A stretch of 9,935 nucleotides of DNA from JABISG01 sp963581435 (GTDB taxonomy: Bacteria; Planctomycetota; Planctomycetia; Planctomycetales; Planctomycetaceae): positions 1-9,935 of the forward strand of contig CAUZOL010000260.1 of NCBI GenBank assembly GCA_963581435.1, read 5' to 3'. The translations under genes and the position numbers were made by a program. The notes under the pieces were generated by a model that searched no databases, was not told where the DNA came from, and worked only from the letters and a program-made list of their open reading frames with translations. Shown here piece after piece: positions 1 through 7,055 of the stretch. Each line of letters starts with the position of its first letter. The first letter of the stretch is position 1.

Positions 1-1335
1 GCCATTCCAGCCTTCGGGAGGATCTTTGTGGTAGGTTCTGAAGGTCCGTTTCTCTCCCAGGACGTCGCCGATCCAGTAGGCCCGCTTGACCTGCACAAAC
101 TTACTGCTCTCGCGAGCCTGCGTATAGTCGCGGAACCAGAGGTCCTTGCTTCCCCACACATAACCGCTACCCCAGCTCGGGCCCAGGTTGGGCCACCAGC
201 CATCCCGCGACCAGCGGACCAGAGCGCCATGCCTGGGGCTGGGACGGTGCGTGGCCGGGATGCCGAAGCTGCGCACAGCGAAACGGCCCATGCCCGCACG
301 CCGGCCGCAGACCCCACCGTTCTGGATGATGTTCGCACCGGCAAACTGCTCGCCCCTGTCTAAAGTGACATGCCCCGAACCATACTTCACGCAGGTATTG
401 ACGATCACCGAGTAACGCACCCCATCGGGAGCATTGTAGATGTGGTCCGGCCGGAGGTTCCGCAGCATTTCGCGACCCCACTCCAAGTGCCCGTCCGGAT
501 CTCCATGGCCAAACACGAATGAAAGTTCCCAGACCGTGAACGTCCCGAACGCCGGGTCCAGTTCGCCGGCCAGGTACGCTTTTTCGAATTGCAGGTAGTG
601 TTGCACCACGTGCTGGTAGTGTTTCTCCACAGCTTCCGCCATCGCTGCTTCGGGTACCGCTACTTCGGGTACCTTTACAGAGCGCCACTTCTCGTCTCCT
701 GCCTCCTTTGCTTTCTCCTGTGCTTCCTTCGTCGCTTTTCTCTTTGCGTCCGTCTTTAATTTCCCGATTTCGCCCGCGCGCCCGCCCGCCTGGTTCAGGC
801 CAGCAGACAGCGCCAGCCGCCGCAGCACGCCGTCGTTGGCTTTCACGCTCTCCTTCTGAATTCGCTTGTAAATAAGCATCGCCTCGCCGTACTCCGCAGG
901 GCCACCTCTCCCCGTGGCGCTGGCGCCGTCGGCCATCAGCATCTCCTTCATCAGCTTGTCGTCAGCCAGCAGCTGCTTGAGCAGCGCCGCGTGCTCCTTG
1001 CCCTGCGCCTCGAATGCCGCCAGGCCTTCCGGCGTGGCAGTTTGCAGGAGAACGTAATTCACGAGCTTTGAGTCCAGTTTGTCGCTGGCCAGAAAATTTA
1101 TCAGCTTCTTCTCTTCCGCGCTGCCGGGCGTCTTGGCCTTCTCCAGGTCGAACTTCGCCGCCTGCGCAGTCAGTTCAGCACGCAGTTTGTCGAGCACCTT
1201 GGTATATTGCGCGACCCGCGCTTCGGACGGCTCCGCCGCAGATGCCACTGTCGAGTGACCCGCCATACAGAACACGACCGAGGCCAGAGTCAAAGTGAAT
1301 CCCCGCACTGTTTTAATTTTTCGTTTCCTATTCAT
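1..1335 (-). CDS. Secreted transglutaminase-like protein, third paralogue, 3' end missing
   Basis: The frame is open from the ATG at 1335 to the window edge, giving 445 residues with no stop, so the C-terminus lies outside. The start is supported by a purine-rich ribosome binding site 6 bases upstream and by a signal peptide: basic residues 2-11, a hydrophobic stretch, and a likely cleavage near residue 33 (ASA). Residues about 40-180 are helical and share the pattern ATPxxLAxFxxxG...ALLxxLLxDDxL with the two downstream-window paralogues. A charged Lys/Glu-rich insertion (about 185-222) is unique to this copy. Residues 294-298 give RPDHI. The core has GGVCGRRA (Cys343), FGIPA, RHGALVRW (His369), DGW (Asp378) and LGP, then WIGDVLGE. 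The Cys and His match the order of a transglutaminase-like active site. The protein is clearly homologous to the products at 1407-4064 and 5160-7055 but much more divergent. A beta-sandwich domain probably follows beyond the edge. Substrate unknown. Confidence 0.85.
   Translation of the reverse strand, partial: MNRKRKIKTVRGFTLTLASVVFCMAGHSTVASAAEPSEARVAQYTKVLDKLRAELTAQAAKFDLEKAKTPGSAEEKKLINFLASDKLDSKLVNYVLLQTATPEGLAAFEAQGKEHAALLKQLLADDKLMKEMLMADGASATGRGGPAEYGEAMLIYKRIQKESVKANDGVLRRLALSAGLNQAGGRAGEIGKLKTDAKRKATKEAQEKAKEAGDEKWRSVKVPEVAVPEAAMAEAVEKHYQHVVQHYLQFEKAYLAGELDPAFGTFTVWELSFVFGHGDPDGHLEWGREMLRNLRPDHIYNAPDGVRYSVIVNTCVKYGSGHVTLDRGEQFAGANIIQNGGVCGRRAGMGRFAVRSFGIPATHRPSPRHGALVRWSRDGWWPNLGPSWGSGYVWGSKDLWFRDYTQARESSKFVQVKRAYWIGDVLGEKRTFRTYHKDPPEGWNG
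644..673 (-). repeat. 15-base direct tandem repeat, two copies, within a coding region
   Basis: Two adjacent 15-base units (644-658 and 659-673) differ at one position and encode VPEAA and VPEVA at the end of the charged insertion of the partial gene. The copy keeps frame, so it adds five residues of linker. It is probably a slippage product and is too short to suggest a function. Confidence 0.75.
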
Positions 1336-1406
1336 TGCGAACTTCCTCTTTTTGGCTATTTATCGAGTTTTTTTGGGTTAATAGTTGCTGCCAGCGCAGC
1401 CGGTGA
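1336..1406. other. 71-base intergenic gap
   Basis: This is the longest non-coding gap in the window. It holds the ribosome binding site of the next gene and an A-run (minus strand) around 1370. A 4-bp GCTG/CAGC stem near 1386-1399 is not followed by a U-run in the direction of transcription, so no intrinsic terminator is called and read-through into the left-edge gene is likely. Confidence 0.6.
1342..1349 (-). promoter_or_regulatory. Ribosome binding site of the left-edge gene
   Basis: On the minus strand this reads AGAGGAAG, 6 bases before the ATG at 1335. It supports that start over the internal Met codons. Confidence 0.7.
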
Positions 1407-4064
1407 CTACTGACCCGGTAATGTCCTCACGAGGCGGAAGCCCAAGCCACTGAGCCGGTAGTACTGGGGGTTGTCCTGGCAGCCGTTGCGAGCCGCCGAT
1501 CGGCAATAGGCGGCATCGCTGCCCCAGCTGCCGCCACGGAAAACGCGCTTATGGTAGGACGCCCCGGCCGGTGCGCCCGTCGGATCCTCTGTTTCACCTG
1601 CACTGTAGCCCCCGTACCAATCCGAGCACCATTCCCAGACGTTCCCGTGCATATCGAAAAGACCCCACGCGTTGGCCTTCTTCGTGCCAACCGGATGCGT
1701 ACGCCCGCTGTTCTCGTTGTACCAGGCGTATTCACCCAGGTCCGTTTCTGAGTCCCCGAAGCTGTACTTGGTTTTCGCCCCGGCCCGACAGGCGTATTCC
1801 CACTCCGCTTCCGTGGGCAAGCGGTACTCAGCTCCTTCCGGTAGCTTGCCTTGAGCTCTCTCTTTCTGTGTCAGCAGCTTGCAAAACTCGACGCAGTCTT
1901 CCAACGTCACATTCTCAACTGGCCGATCGGCCCCCTTGTATCTGCTTCGATTATTGGGCATCACTGACTTCCACTGCGCCTGGGTGACCTCGGTCACCCC
2001 CATGTAGAAACCCTTGGTCAACTTCACGTGGTGCGCCGGGCGTTCATCGCCTGGCCCCGTTGTCGAACCCATCATCAATGACCCAGGGCCGATCCGCACC
2101 ATCTTGACTCCGATCGTGTTCCCGATCTCGTTCTGCCCCGCACCAGCAGAACTGATGGCCAGACCGGACGTTCCAACCACCATCTTCAACGGCTTTAGGG
2201 TGAAATGCTTGATGCTCACGCCCTTATTCGGGGCGTAATGGGTGTATTCGATTCGGTTTCGTCCCTCTTTCAATTCGAGTTCAACGGGTTCGGTGTCCAT
2301 CCAGTCGGCTTTGGTGTAGGGAATGTCGACATCCAGGAGAGTTCTCCTGTTGACGCGAAGCAGGGCTTGTCGGTCCACGGTCACGGTACAGACATGCGCC
2401 GTGAATTCGTACTTGCCGGCCTTGGGAATATCTACGGTGTAACTGAACAATTCCGGGCGCTGGCCTTTGTTTCTGTAGTGCGCTTGCATTCCGCCATCTA
2501 CGCTTTCCATGAATCTTATCTTCTCACCGTTTTTCGGTGTTCTACATGCCGCTACGGGAATGGTGATGGTGCCATCCTCGGCCACGGTGATCTTCCGGAA
2601 CTTTTCAGGGATCTCTATCTGCTCGATCTCTTCCTTCTCGCTACTCACATCGGATTCCGCGAGTTCTTCACCCGTGGTCCCTTGGTCTTCTATTTTCTCA
2701 TCTTCGACGATGGCATGTTTTTTGTAGAACCCAAGCAATGGCCAGAAACCACCGCTCGATCCGTAGTTACTCGGGGTCGCTTCACCCAGTGCGTTGCCTA
2801 ACCACTCACACATCAGCACCTGTTTGAACCCCTCGGGATCTTCTTGCGCCTGTGAGAGCAATAGGAACTCCATGGGCTTCATTCCATTGATGTGCGAGCA
2901 GAAATAGAAGTGCGGTCCCAGTACAGTCGTCCAGCCGTCCGGCGTCCAGTGCGCCATGGCGCCATGACCCGGGGAGGGTGCACGACGAGCAGGCATCCCG
3001 AAAGCATATTCCGATATCTGCCCGACAAACGCACGGGGACCACAGACACCGCCTACGAGAAGGGCATTCTGAATTCTCGACAGGTTCAAATCGGGGCGTG
3101 CCGGTATCATCTGCGAGCCGTAAGGGACGTCGCTTCTCACGATACGGCAGTAGCGCCATCTGTAAGGTAAGCGCATATGATCGGGACGGTAGTTGCGTAT
3201 CACCTTTCTGATCCACTCGATATCTTCAAGCGTGTAGGAGTCTGGAAATACAAAGCGATAGTTCCATCCTGTACCGCCCAGTTTGGAAAAAGCCGGATCC
3301 AGTATGCCGTCGTCGTATGCCTTCAGATAATTCAGGTAGTACTTGACCAGGGACTCTGCTGCGGGAACGCCGGGATAGACATAGCCCTTGCCGCAATTCT
3401 GGAGCGATACAGCCAGGGCCCAGGTTTGAAAGAAATCCTCGTGAGAACGCTTGGTGGCTTTTTGAATGGCCCTGTAGTTTCGCATGGCTTGACCGTAATT
3501 GCTAGATCCACCCAGGATCATGACCTGCGCAACCAGTTGGTCGTCATTCAGGAGGTCATCGATCAGCGCTCTTTCCGCTTCGCCCTTTTGCGCAAACCCG
3601 GCCAGGCGATTCGGGGTGGCATGTGTCAGCAGTGCGAACTTGGCCATGGTGGCCAGAGCTTCCTCGCCCCCTGAAAAGACGCCAACATTTTTAAGAACAG
3701 CCCTGGCCGCCAGAAGTACCTCCTTCTGTTTTTCAACAAAGGCAGGGTTGCCCGGGTCGCATTTTAGGGTGACTTCCCGCACGGTCTTGGTGATGTGGTT
3801 CTTGACGTTCTTTGTAATAGGCGGGACATTTCTAAGAGCTCCCAACTGCTTAGTGAATTCGGCCTTAACTTTCTCATCCACCCTGGGTGCCAGGCGCATG
3901 ATCGCTTCCTTGAGATCAGCCAGCATCTTGCTGTAATGTGCCTCGAGTTTCTTCCCTTCAGGGGTCAGGTTGAGCTGCGCCGGTCTCCTCGCCGCAAAGA
4001 CGGATGTCGATATGGCCAGGATAGCCATGATCCATACACACTTGATAATGTCGTGCTTCTTCAT
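1407..4064 (-). CDS. Secreted transglutaminase-like protein fused to a beta-sandwich and a SUMF1/FGE-like domain
   Basis: 885 residues. A signal peptide (residues 1 to about 24, MKKHDIIK... to SVFAA) points to export. Residues about 30-260 are helix-rich. The core (about 260-440) holds RPDH, GGVCGPRA (Cys341), FGMPAR, GHGAMAHW (His367), DGW (Asp376), LGP and WLGNALGE, in the order of a transglutaminase-like fold. The usual LDP aspartate is Gly. Residues about 490-626 form a beta-rich module (GKYEFTAHVCTV, LRVNRR, LKEGRN, GVSIKHFTLKPL) that resembles carbohydrate-binding or galactose-binding beta-sandwiches. Residues about 653-883 are a SUMF1/FGE-type domain: MMGS, GVTEVTQAQW, YRLPTEAEWEYACRAG, GLFDMHGNVWEWCSDWYGG, RGGSW, GFRLVR. 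Of the two copper-binding cysteines of true formylglycine-generating enzymes, only Cys854 remains; the other site is Ser849. I therefore infer a structural or ligand-binding role, not sulfatase maturation. Residues 1-626 are a close paralogue of the 631-residue product at 5160-7055. Confidence 0.9.
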   Translation of the reverse strand: MKKHDIIKCVWIMAILAISTSVFAARRPAQLNLTPEGKKLEAHYSKMLADLKEAIMRLAPRVDEKVKAEFTKQLGALRNVPPITKNVKNHITKTVREVTLKCDPGNPAFVEKQKEVLLAARAVLKNVGVFSGGEEALATMAKFALLTHATPNRLAGFAQKGEAERALIDDLLNDDQLVAQVMILGGSSNYGQAMRNYRAIQKATKRSHEDFFQTWALAVSLQNCGKGYVYPGVPAAESLVKYYLNYLKAYDDGILDPAFSKLGGTGWNYRFVFPDSYTLEDIEWIRKVIRNYRPDHMRLPYRWRYCRIVRSDVPYGSQMIPARPDLNLSRIQNALLVGGVCGPRAFVGQISEYAFGMPARRAPSPGHGAMAHWTPDGWTTVLGPHFYFCSHINGMKPMEFLLLSQAQEDPEGFKQVLMCEWLGNALGEATPSNYGSSGGFWPLLGFYKKHAIVEDEKIEDQGTTGEELAESDVSSEKEEIEQIEIPEKFRKITVAEDGTITIPVAACRTPKNGEKIRFMESVDGGMQAHYRNKGQRPELFSYTVDIPKAGKYEFTAHVCTVTVDRQALLRVNRRTLLDVDIPYTKADWMDTEPVELELKEGRNRIEYTHYAPNKGVSIKHFTLKPLKMVVGTSGLAISSAGAGQNEIGNTIGVKMVRIGPGSLMMGSTTGPGDERPAHHVKLTKGFYMGVTEVTQAQWKSVMPNNRSRYKGADRPVENVTLEDCVEFCKLLTQKERAQGKLPEGAEYRLPTEAEWEYACRAGAKTKYSFGDSETDLGEYAWYNENSGRTHPVGTKKANAWGLFDMHGNVWEWCSDWYGGYSAGETEDPTGAPAGASYHKRVFRGGSWGSDAAYCRSAARNGCQDNPQYYRLSGLGFRLVRTLPGQ
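1416..2108 (-). other. SUMF1/FGE-like (C-type-lectin-type) domain of the 885-residue protein
   Basis: Residues about 653-883 carry nearly all hallmark motifs of the formylglycine-generating sulfatase-modifying family, including the LPTEAEWEYACRAG and DMHGNVWEW blocks and a final GFRLVR. Aligned with human FGE around GGSY-MC-HRSYC, the equivalent of Cys336 is Ser849 and the equivalent of Cys341 is Cys854. The domain is absent from the 631-residue paralogue, which ends shortly after the beta-sandwich, so it was gained or lost after duplication. Family membership is confident; the inactive call is inferred from the missing cysteine. Confidence 0.85.
2187..2597 (-). other. C-terminal beta-sandwich (CBM-like) of the 885-residue protein
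   Basis: Residues about 490-626 show alternating short beta strands with GKYEFTA, an LRVNRRTLLDVDIPYT strand pair, ELKEGRNRIEY and a closing SIKHFTLKPL. This layout is common in CBM6/CBM35-like galactose-binding folds. The same module closes the 631-residue paralogue (5190-5603). The exact family is uncertain and no ligand-binding residues could be assigned. Confidence 0.5.
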
Positions 4065-4110
4065 GATTCAATCTTCCTTTGTTGTATATATATTATCACC
4101 TCTCGTAAAA
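4065..4110. other. 46-base intergenic gap, AT-rich
   Basis: The gap holds the ribosome binding site of the 885-residue gene and an alternating TATATATA tract near 4084-4093. On the minus strand GATAAT is present, but no well-spaced -35 box goes with it, so a secondary promoter is possible but not supported. Confidence 0.4.
4073..4079 (-). promoter_or_regulatory. Ribosome binding site of the 885-residue gene
   Basis: AAGGAAG on the minus strand, 8 bases before the ATG at 4064, is the clearest Shine-Dalgarno in the window. It fixes the start at the MKKHDIIK signal peptide, which also matches the start of the 631-residue paralogue. Confidence 0.75.
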
Positions 4111-5118
4111 TCAGCCAACAGCCTTCAGGGTTGCGACAAGGTAGTCGGTGGGAGTCTTATGTGGCACATGCTCAGCCCCAGGGAACACGACATGGCACTC
4201 GACCCCCAGCTCGGCGCAACGCTTTTGCAGGCCAACGCCAAAGGTGGCACCGTGGATCGAGTGTGTAGAGAGGCCCAGCGCGGGCGGTTTATTGCCATAG
4301 AACAGGTAGACCGGTGGATCCCCGGCGCTGACAAGTGCGAATGGTGAATACTCGGCAATCCACGGAAGCAGCTTCTCCCTGTCAGCCAGGAAATTCTCAA
4401 AATCCTTGCCGTATGCATAATCCCCAAAGGCATGGCCACCATAGCCGGGGTTGGTAAACCATTTTCCTAACTGCCTGGGGTCAAGCGTCGTCTGCGCGCC
4501 CGAGCCAGCGGCGCACCACAGCCGGGTTGATTCGCGGGCAACTGGATCCTCGCTCTTCGGATCGGCCATATCGTCGTGGTAGGCCAACCACAGGCTTGAA
4601 CAGCCGCCTGCCGAAGGGCCGTAGGAGCCAATTCGCTCTTTGTTGATGTTCCAATCGCGGGCCTTACTACGAACGAACTGCAAGGCCCGGGCGGCGTCGT
4701 GGAGGGTCGCCTTAACCGGTGGCGTTACGCCCTCGGTATGCTTGCCGATCAAGCGATAGTCGATCGCCACGACCGAAATTCCCTGCCCCGAAATGGCACG
4801 GATATTGGGAAAGCGAGGGCTGCGCGAAACATTCGCTTTGCTGCCGGCGATCCAGCCACCACCGTGAAGGATCATGACAACTGGGGTCGGCGTCTCCGAC
4901 TCGGCCTGCCAGAAGTCGAGCTTGTTCCGTTCGTGTTTGCCGTATGGGACATCGGCAAACGTGGGCGCCAGCGGATTGCTTTTCGAATTTGGCAGATATG
5001 TTTTCGGTCCAGCTCCAGCCTTCGCACCACCGGAATCTTCGGCAGGGACTGCCGCGGTGACGGCCAGCAAGCTGGCAAAGCAGCAGGTCACCAGCGCTCT
5101 AACGGGATTGGGTTTCAT
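4111..5118 (-). CDS. Secreted alpha/beta-hydrolase, HSL/BD-FAE-type esterase
   Basis: 335 residues from the ATG at 5118. The frame stays open upstream to 5391, but that part overlaps the preceding gene and looks non-coding, whereas the Met at 5118 opens a signal peptide (MKPNPVRALV, then a hydrophobic run ending about AAVPAED). The oxyanion-hole motif HGGGW is at residues 85-89, the YR motif of the family at 121-122, and the nucleophile elbow GPSAGG has Ser169. The likely catalytic His is His317 or His320 in GAEHVPH. The expected acid is not seen after the strand VYLFYGNKPP, where family members often have Asp. Known relatives hydrolyse ester side groups, such as acetyl or feruloyl groups on polysaccharides. 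The gene sits 41 bases after the 631-residue gene and 46 before the 885-residue gene. No Shine-Dalgarno is visible, so translation may depend on the upstream gene. Class confident, substrate unknown. Confidence 0.88.
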   Translation of the reverse strand: MKPNPVRALVTCCFASLLAVTAAVPAEDSGGAKAGAGPKTYLPNSKSNPLAPTFADVPYGKHERNKLDFWQAESETPTPVVMILHGGGWIAGSKANVSRSPRFPNIRAISGQGISVVAIDYRLIGKHTEGVTPPVKATLHDAARALQFVRSKARDWNINKERIGSYGPSAGGCSSLWLAYHDDMADPKSEDPVARESTRLWCAAGSGAQTTLDPRQLGKWFTNPGYGGHAFGDYAYGKDFENFLADREKLLPWIAEYSPFALVSAGDPPVYLFYGNKPPALGLSTHSIHGATFGVGLQKRCAELGVECHVVFPGAEHVPHKTPTDYLVATLKAVG

Positions 5119-5159
5119 GGATTGTTTCGCGAATTGGCCGTTGTCTGTTGGAACTTCAA
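5119..5159. other. 41-base intergenic gap
   Basis: A short spacer between the stop of the 631-residue gene and the esterase start. It contains no Shine-Dalgarno-like sequence at the usual distance and no hairpin with a U-run, which fits co-transcription. Confidence 0.5.
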
Positions 5160-7055
5160 TCACTTCGAAGATCCGACCTCTGCCCCCACCGGTTTCAGTT
5201 TGAAATGCTTGATGCTGACGCCCTTGTTCGGGGCCTTGATCGTGAACTGGAACGTGTTTCTGCCCTCCTTCAAGTCGACCGGTGCAGGCATTGTTTCGTT
5301 CCAGTATCCTTTGGTATAGGGCAGCGCGATGTCGATCAGCGTCCGCCTGTTCAGGCGGAGCATGAACTCCCGGCCCAGGGTCACCGTGCATACCTTAGCC
5401 GTCAGTTCATATTTGCCGGCCGCGGGTGCCTCGACATTGAATTTGAGCAACTCGGGCCGCCCGGCGCCGAGAGAGTAGTGGGCCTGCACCTCATCGCCGT
5501 CGATGGTATGCATGAAGCGAAGCTTGGCGGTATTCACCGTCGACGAGGCCGCGCCCGGCGGAATCGTGATCACACCATCCTCGCCAATCACGATCGTCTT
5601 CTGCGCTTCCGTCAGCTCGATCTGATGGATCTCTTCATCTACAGCTTCCACGTTGGACTCGGCGAGTTCCTCGCCGGTAACGCCGATATCCTCGATTGTT
5701 GCATCTTCAACAAGGGCCAGTTTCCTGTAGAACGCGAGCAACTTCCAGAAACCGCCGCCTGACCCATAGCCGGTTACGTCGTCTTCTCCCAGGACATTTC
5801 CCAACCACTCACACTTCAGCACCTGTTTGTATGGTTCAGGTTCCTTGTGGCACTGCGACGTCAGGAGAAACTCCATGCCGGGCATTCCATTGACCTTACA
5901 AAAAGCAAAGTGTGGCCCCAGAACGGTGGTCCAACCGTCCGGAGTCCAGTGCGCCATGGCACCATGTCCCGGGGAAGGGGCACGACGCGACGGTATGCCG
6001 AAAGCATATCCCGATAACTGTCCGACAAAAGCGCGCGGGCCGCAGATGCCGCCTTTGAGAAAGAACTTCTGAAATTTACTCAGATCAGCCGGCATGCCGC
6101 TTCTGTCGACGCCGCTTGTGTAGGGCACATCGGTTTTCACGATACGGCAGTAGCGCCATCTGTAGTCCGGGTTCCTGATGTGGTCCGGGCGATAGTTTCG
6201 CAGCATGTTTCTTATCCAGTCGATATCTTCAAGAGTGTAGGAGTCTGGAAATACAAAGCGATAGTCCCAACCTGTACCGCCCAATTCAGAAAAGGCGGGG
6301 TCGAGTATGCCGTCGTCGTATGCCTTCAGGTAATTCAGGTAGTAATTAACCAGGGACTCGGCCGCGGGAACGTCGGGATAGACATAGGTATCGCCCGTAT
6401 ACTGAAGGGATGCAGCCAGGGCCCAAACCTGAAAGAAACCCTCGTGAGAACGTTCAGTGGCTTTCTGAATGGCCGTGTAGTTTCGCATGGCCTGGCCGTA
6501 ATTTCCGCCGCTGACCCCTCCCATCGTCATGGCCTGCACGACGAGCTTGTCGTCATCGAGGAGCTTGTCGATCAGCGCTTTTTCCTCTTCGCCCTTCTGC
6601 GCAAACCCGGCCAGGCGCTTCGGGGTGGCATGAGTCAGTAATGCGAATTTGGCCATGATGCCCAGCCTTTGCTCGCCGACGAGAAATGTTTCAATGTCCT
6701 TCATCACAACTCTGGCCGCCGTAAGGACCTCCTTCTGTTTTTCAGTAAAGGCAGGGTTGCCCGGGCCGTGTTTCACGGTGACTTCCTTGCCCATGACGGT
6801 CTTGGTAACAGGTGTGACATGCTCAAGCGCGCCGAACTGCCTGGTGAATTCGGCCTTCTTCTTTTCGTCCACCTTGGGTTCCATGCGCGTGATCTCTTCC
6901 TTGAGATCAGCCAGCATTTTGCTGTAATGTGCCTCGAGTTTCTTCCCTTCGGGGGTCAGGCTGACCGGCGCTGGTCTCCCCGCGGCAATGACGGATGTCG
7001 ATAGGGCCAGGATCGTCATGATCCATGCACTCTTGATGATGTCGTATTTCTTCAT
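5160..7055 (-). CDS. Secreted transglutaminase-like protein with C-terminal beta-sandwich
   Basis: 631 residues. A signal peptide spans residues 1 to about 25 (MKKYDIIK... to SVIAA). The helix-rich region (about 30-260) includes LTPEGKKLEAHYSKMLADLK and ATPKRLAGFAQKGEEEKALI. The core (about 260-440) includes RPDHI, GGICGPRA (Cys338), FGIPSR, GHGAMAHW (His364), DGW (Asp373), LGP and WLGNVLGE. Cys, GIP-[AS]-R and His occur in the order of the transglutaminase-like superfamily, but Gly stands where the LDP Asp would be. A beta-sandwich fills about 485-622, ending GVSIKHFKLKP. The start overlaps the stop of the upstream gene as ATGA, with GGAG 8 bases before it, indicating translational coupling. 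The first 80 residues match the 885-residue paralogue at 60 positions. Unlike that paralogue, it ends without a SUMF1-like domain. It could be a peptidase, an amidase or a transferase; the sequence does not decide. Confidence 0.9.
   Translation of the reverse strand: MKKYDIIKSAWIMTILALSTSVIAAGRPAPVSLTPEGKKLEAHYSKMLADLKEEITRMEPKVDEKKKAEFTRQFGALEHVTPVTKTVMGKEVTVKHGPGNPAFTEKQKEVLTAARVVMKDIETFLVGEQRLGIMAKFALLTHATPKRLAGFAQKGEEEKALIDKLLDDDKLVVQAMTMGGVSGGNYGQAMRNYTAIQKATERSHEGFFQVWALAASLQYTGDTYVYPDVPAAESLVNYYLNYLKAYDDGILDPAFSELGGTGWDYRFVFPDSYTLEDIDWIRNMLRNYRPDHIRNPDYRWRYCRIVKTDVPYTSGVDRSGMPADLSKFQKFFLKGGICGPRAFVGQLSGYAFGIPSRRAPSPGHGAMAHWTPDGWTTVLGPHFAFCKVNGMPGMEFLLTSQCHKEPEPYKQVLKCEWLGNVLGEDDVTGYGSGGGFWKLLAFYRKLALVEDATIEDIGVTGEELAESNVEAVDEEIHQIELTEAQKTIVIGEDGVITIPPGAASSTVNTAKLRFMHTIDGDEVQAHYSLGAGRPELLKFNVEAPAAGKYELTAKVCTVTLGREFMLRLNRRTLIDIALPYTKGYWNETMPAPVDLKEGRNTFQFTIKAPNKGVSIKHFKLKPVGAEVGSSK
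5190..7055 (-). repeat. Paralogous duplication block, partner at 2187-4064
   Basis: This block and 2187-4064 are diverged direct copies covering signal peptide, helical region, core and beta-sandwich. Some stretches are nearly identical in DNA, for example 6217-6385 against 3217-3385, while others, such as 6060-6130 against 3060-3130, have drifted with small insertions or deletions. The esterase gene lies between the two copies. This is gene duplication within the operon, not a mobile element: no terminal repeats or transposase were seen. Confidence 0.85.

Noticed and set aside
1380..1406. Rho-independent terminator after the 885-residue gene
   Set aside because: The only stem is about 4 bp (GCTG/CAGC), and the downstream run on the transcribed strand is A, not U.
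1425..1538. A complete diversity-generating retroelement in the window
   Set aside because: No reverse transcriptase gene and no second copy of the GFRLVR-encoding region were seen on either strand; only the variable-region-like end is present.
1416..2108. A functional formylglycine-generating enzyme (sulfatase maturase)
   Set aside because: One of the two copper-binding cysteines is Ser849, the domain is the tail of a larger protein, and no sulfatase is in the window.
4081..4125. Internal promoter before the 885-residue gene
   Set aside because: GATAAT and a TATATA tract are present on the minus strand, but no -35 box at 16-18 bases is convincing, and an AT-rich gap alone is weak evidence.
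2205..4268. Long plus-strand open frames (for example 2205-2801, 3177-3674, 3795-4268, 5148-5762, 8039-8638, 8915-9448)
   Set aside because: All lie opposite conserved minus-strand genes, have no recognisable domains, and recur at equivalent places opposite both paralogues, as antisense shadows do.
5119..5391. In-frame upstream extension of the esterase open reading frame
   Set aside because: It overlaps the conserved end of the 631-residue gene, its composition is rich in Gln, Gly and Arg as in an antisense-like shadow frame, and the Met at 5118 begins a proper signal peptide.
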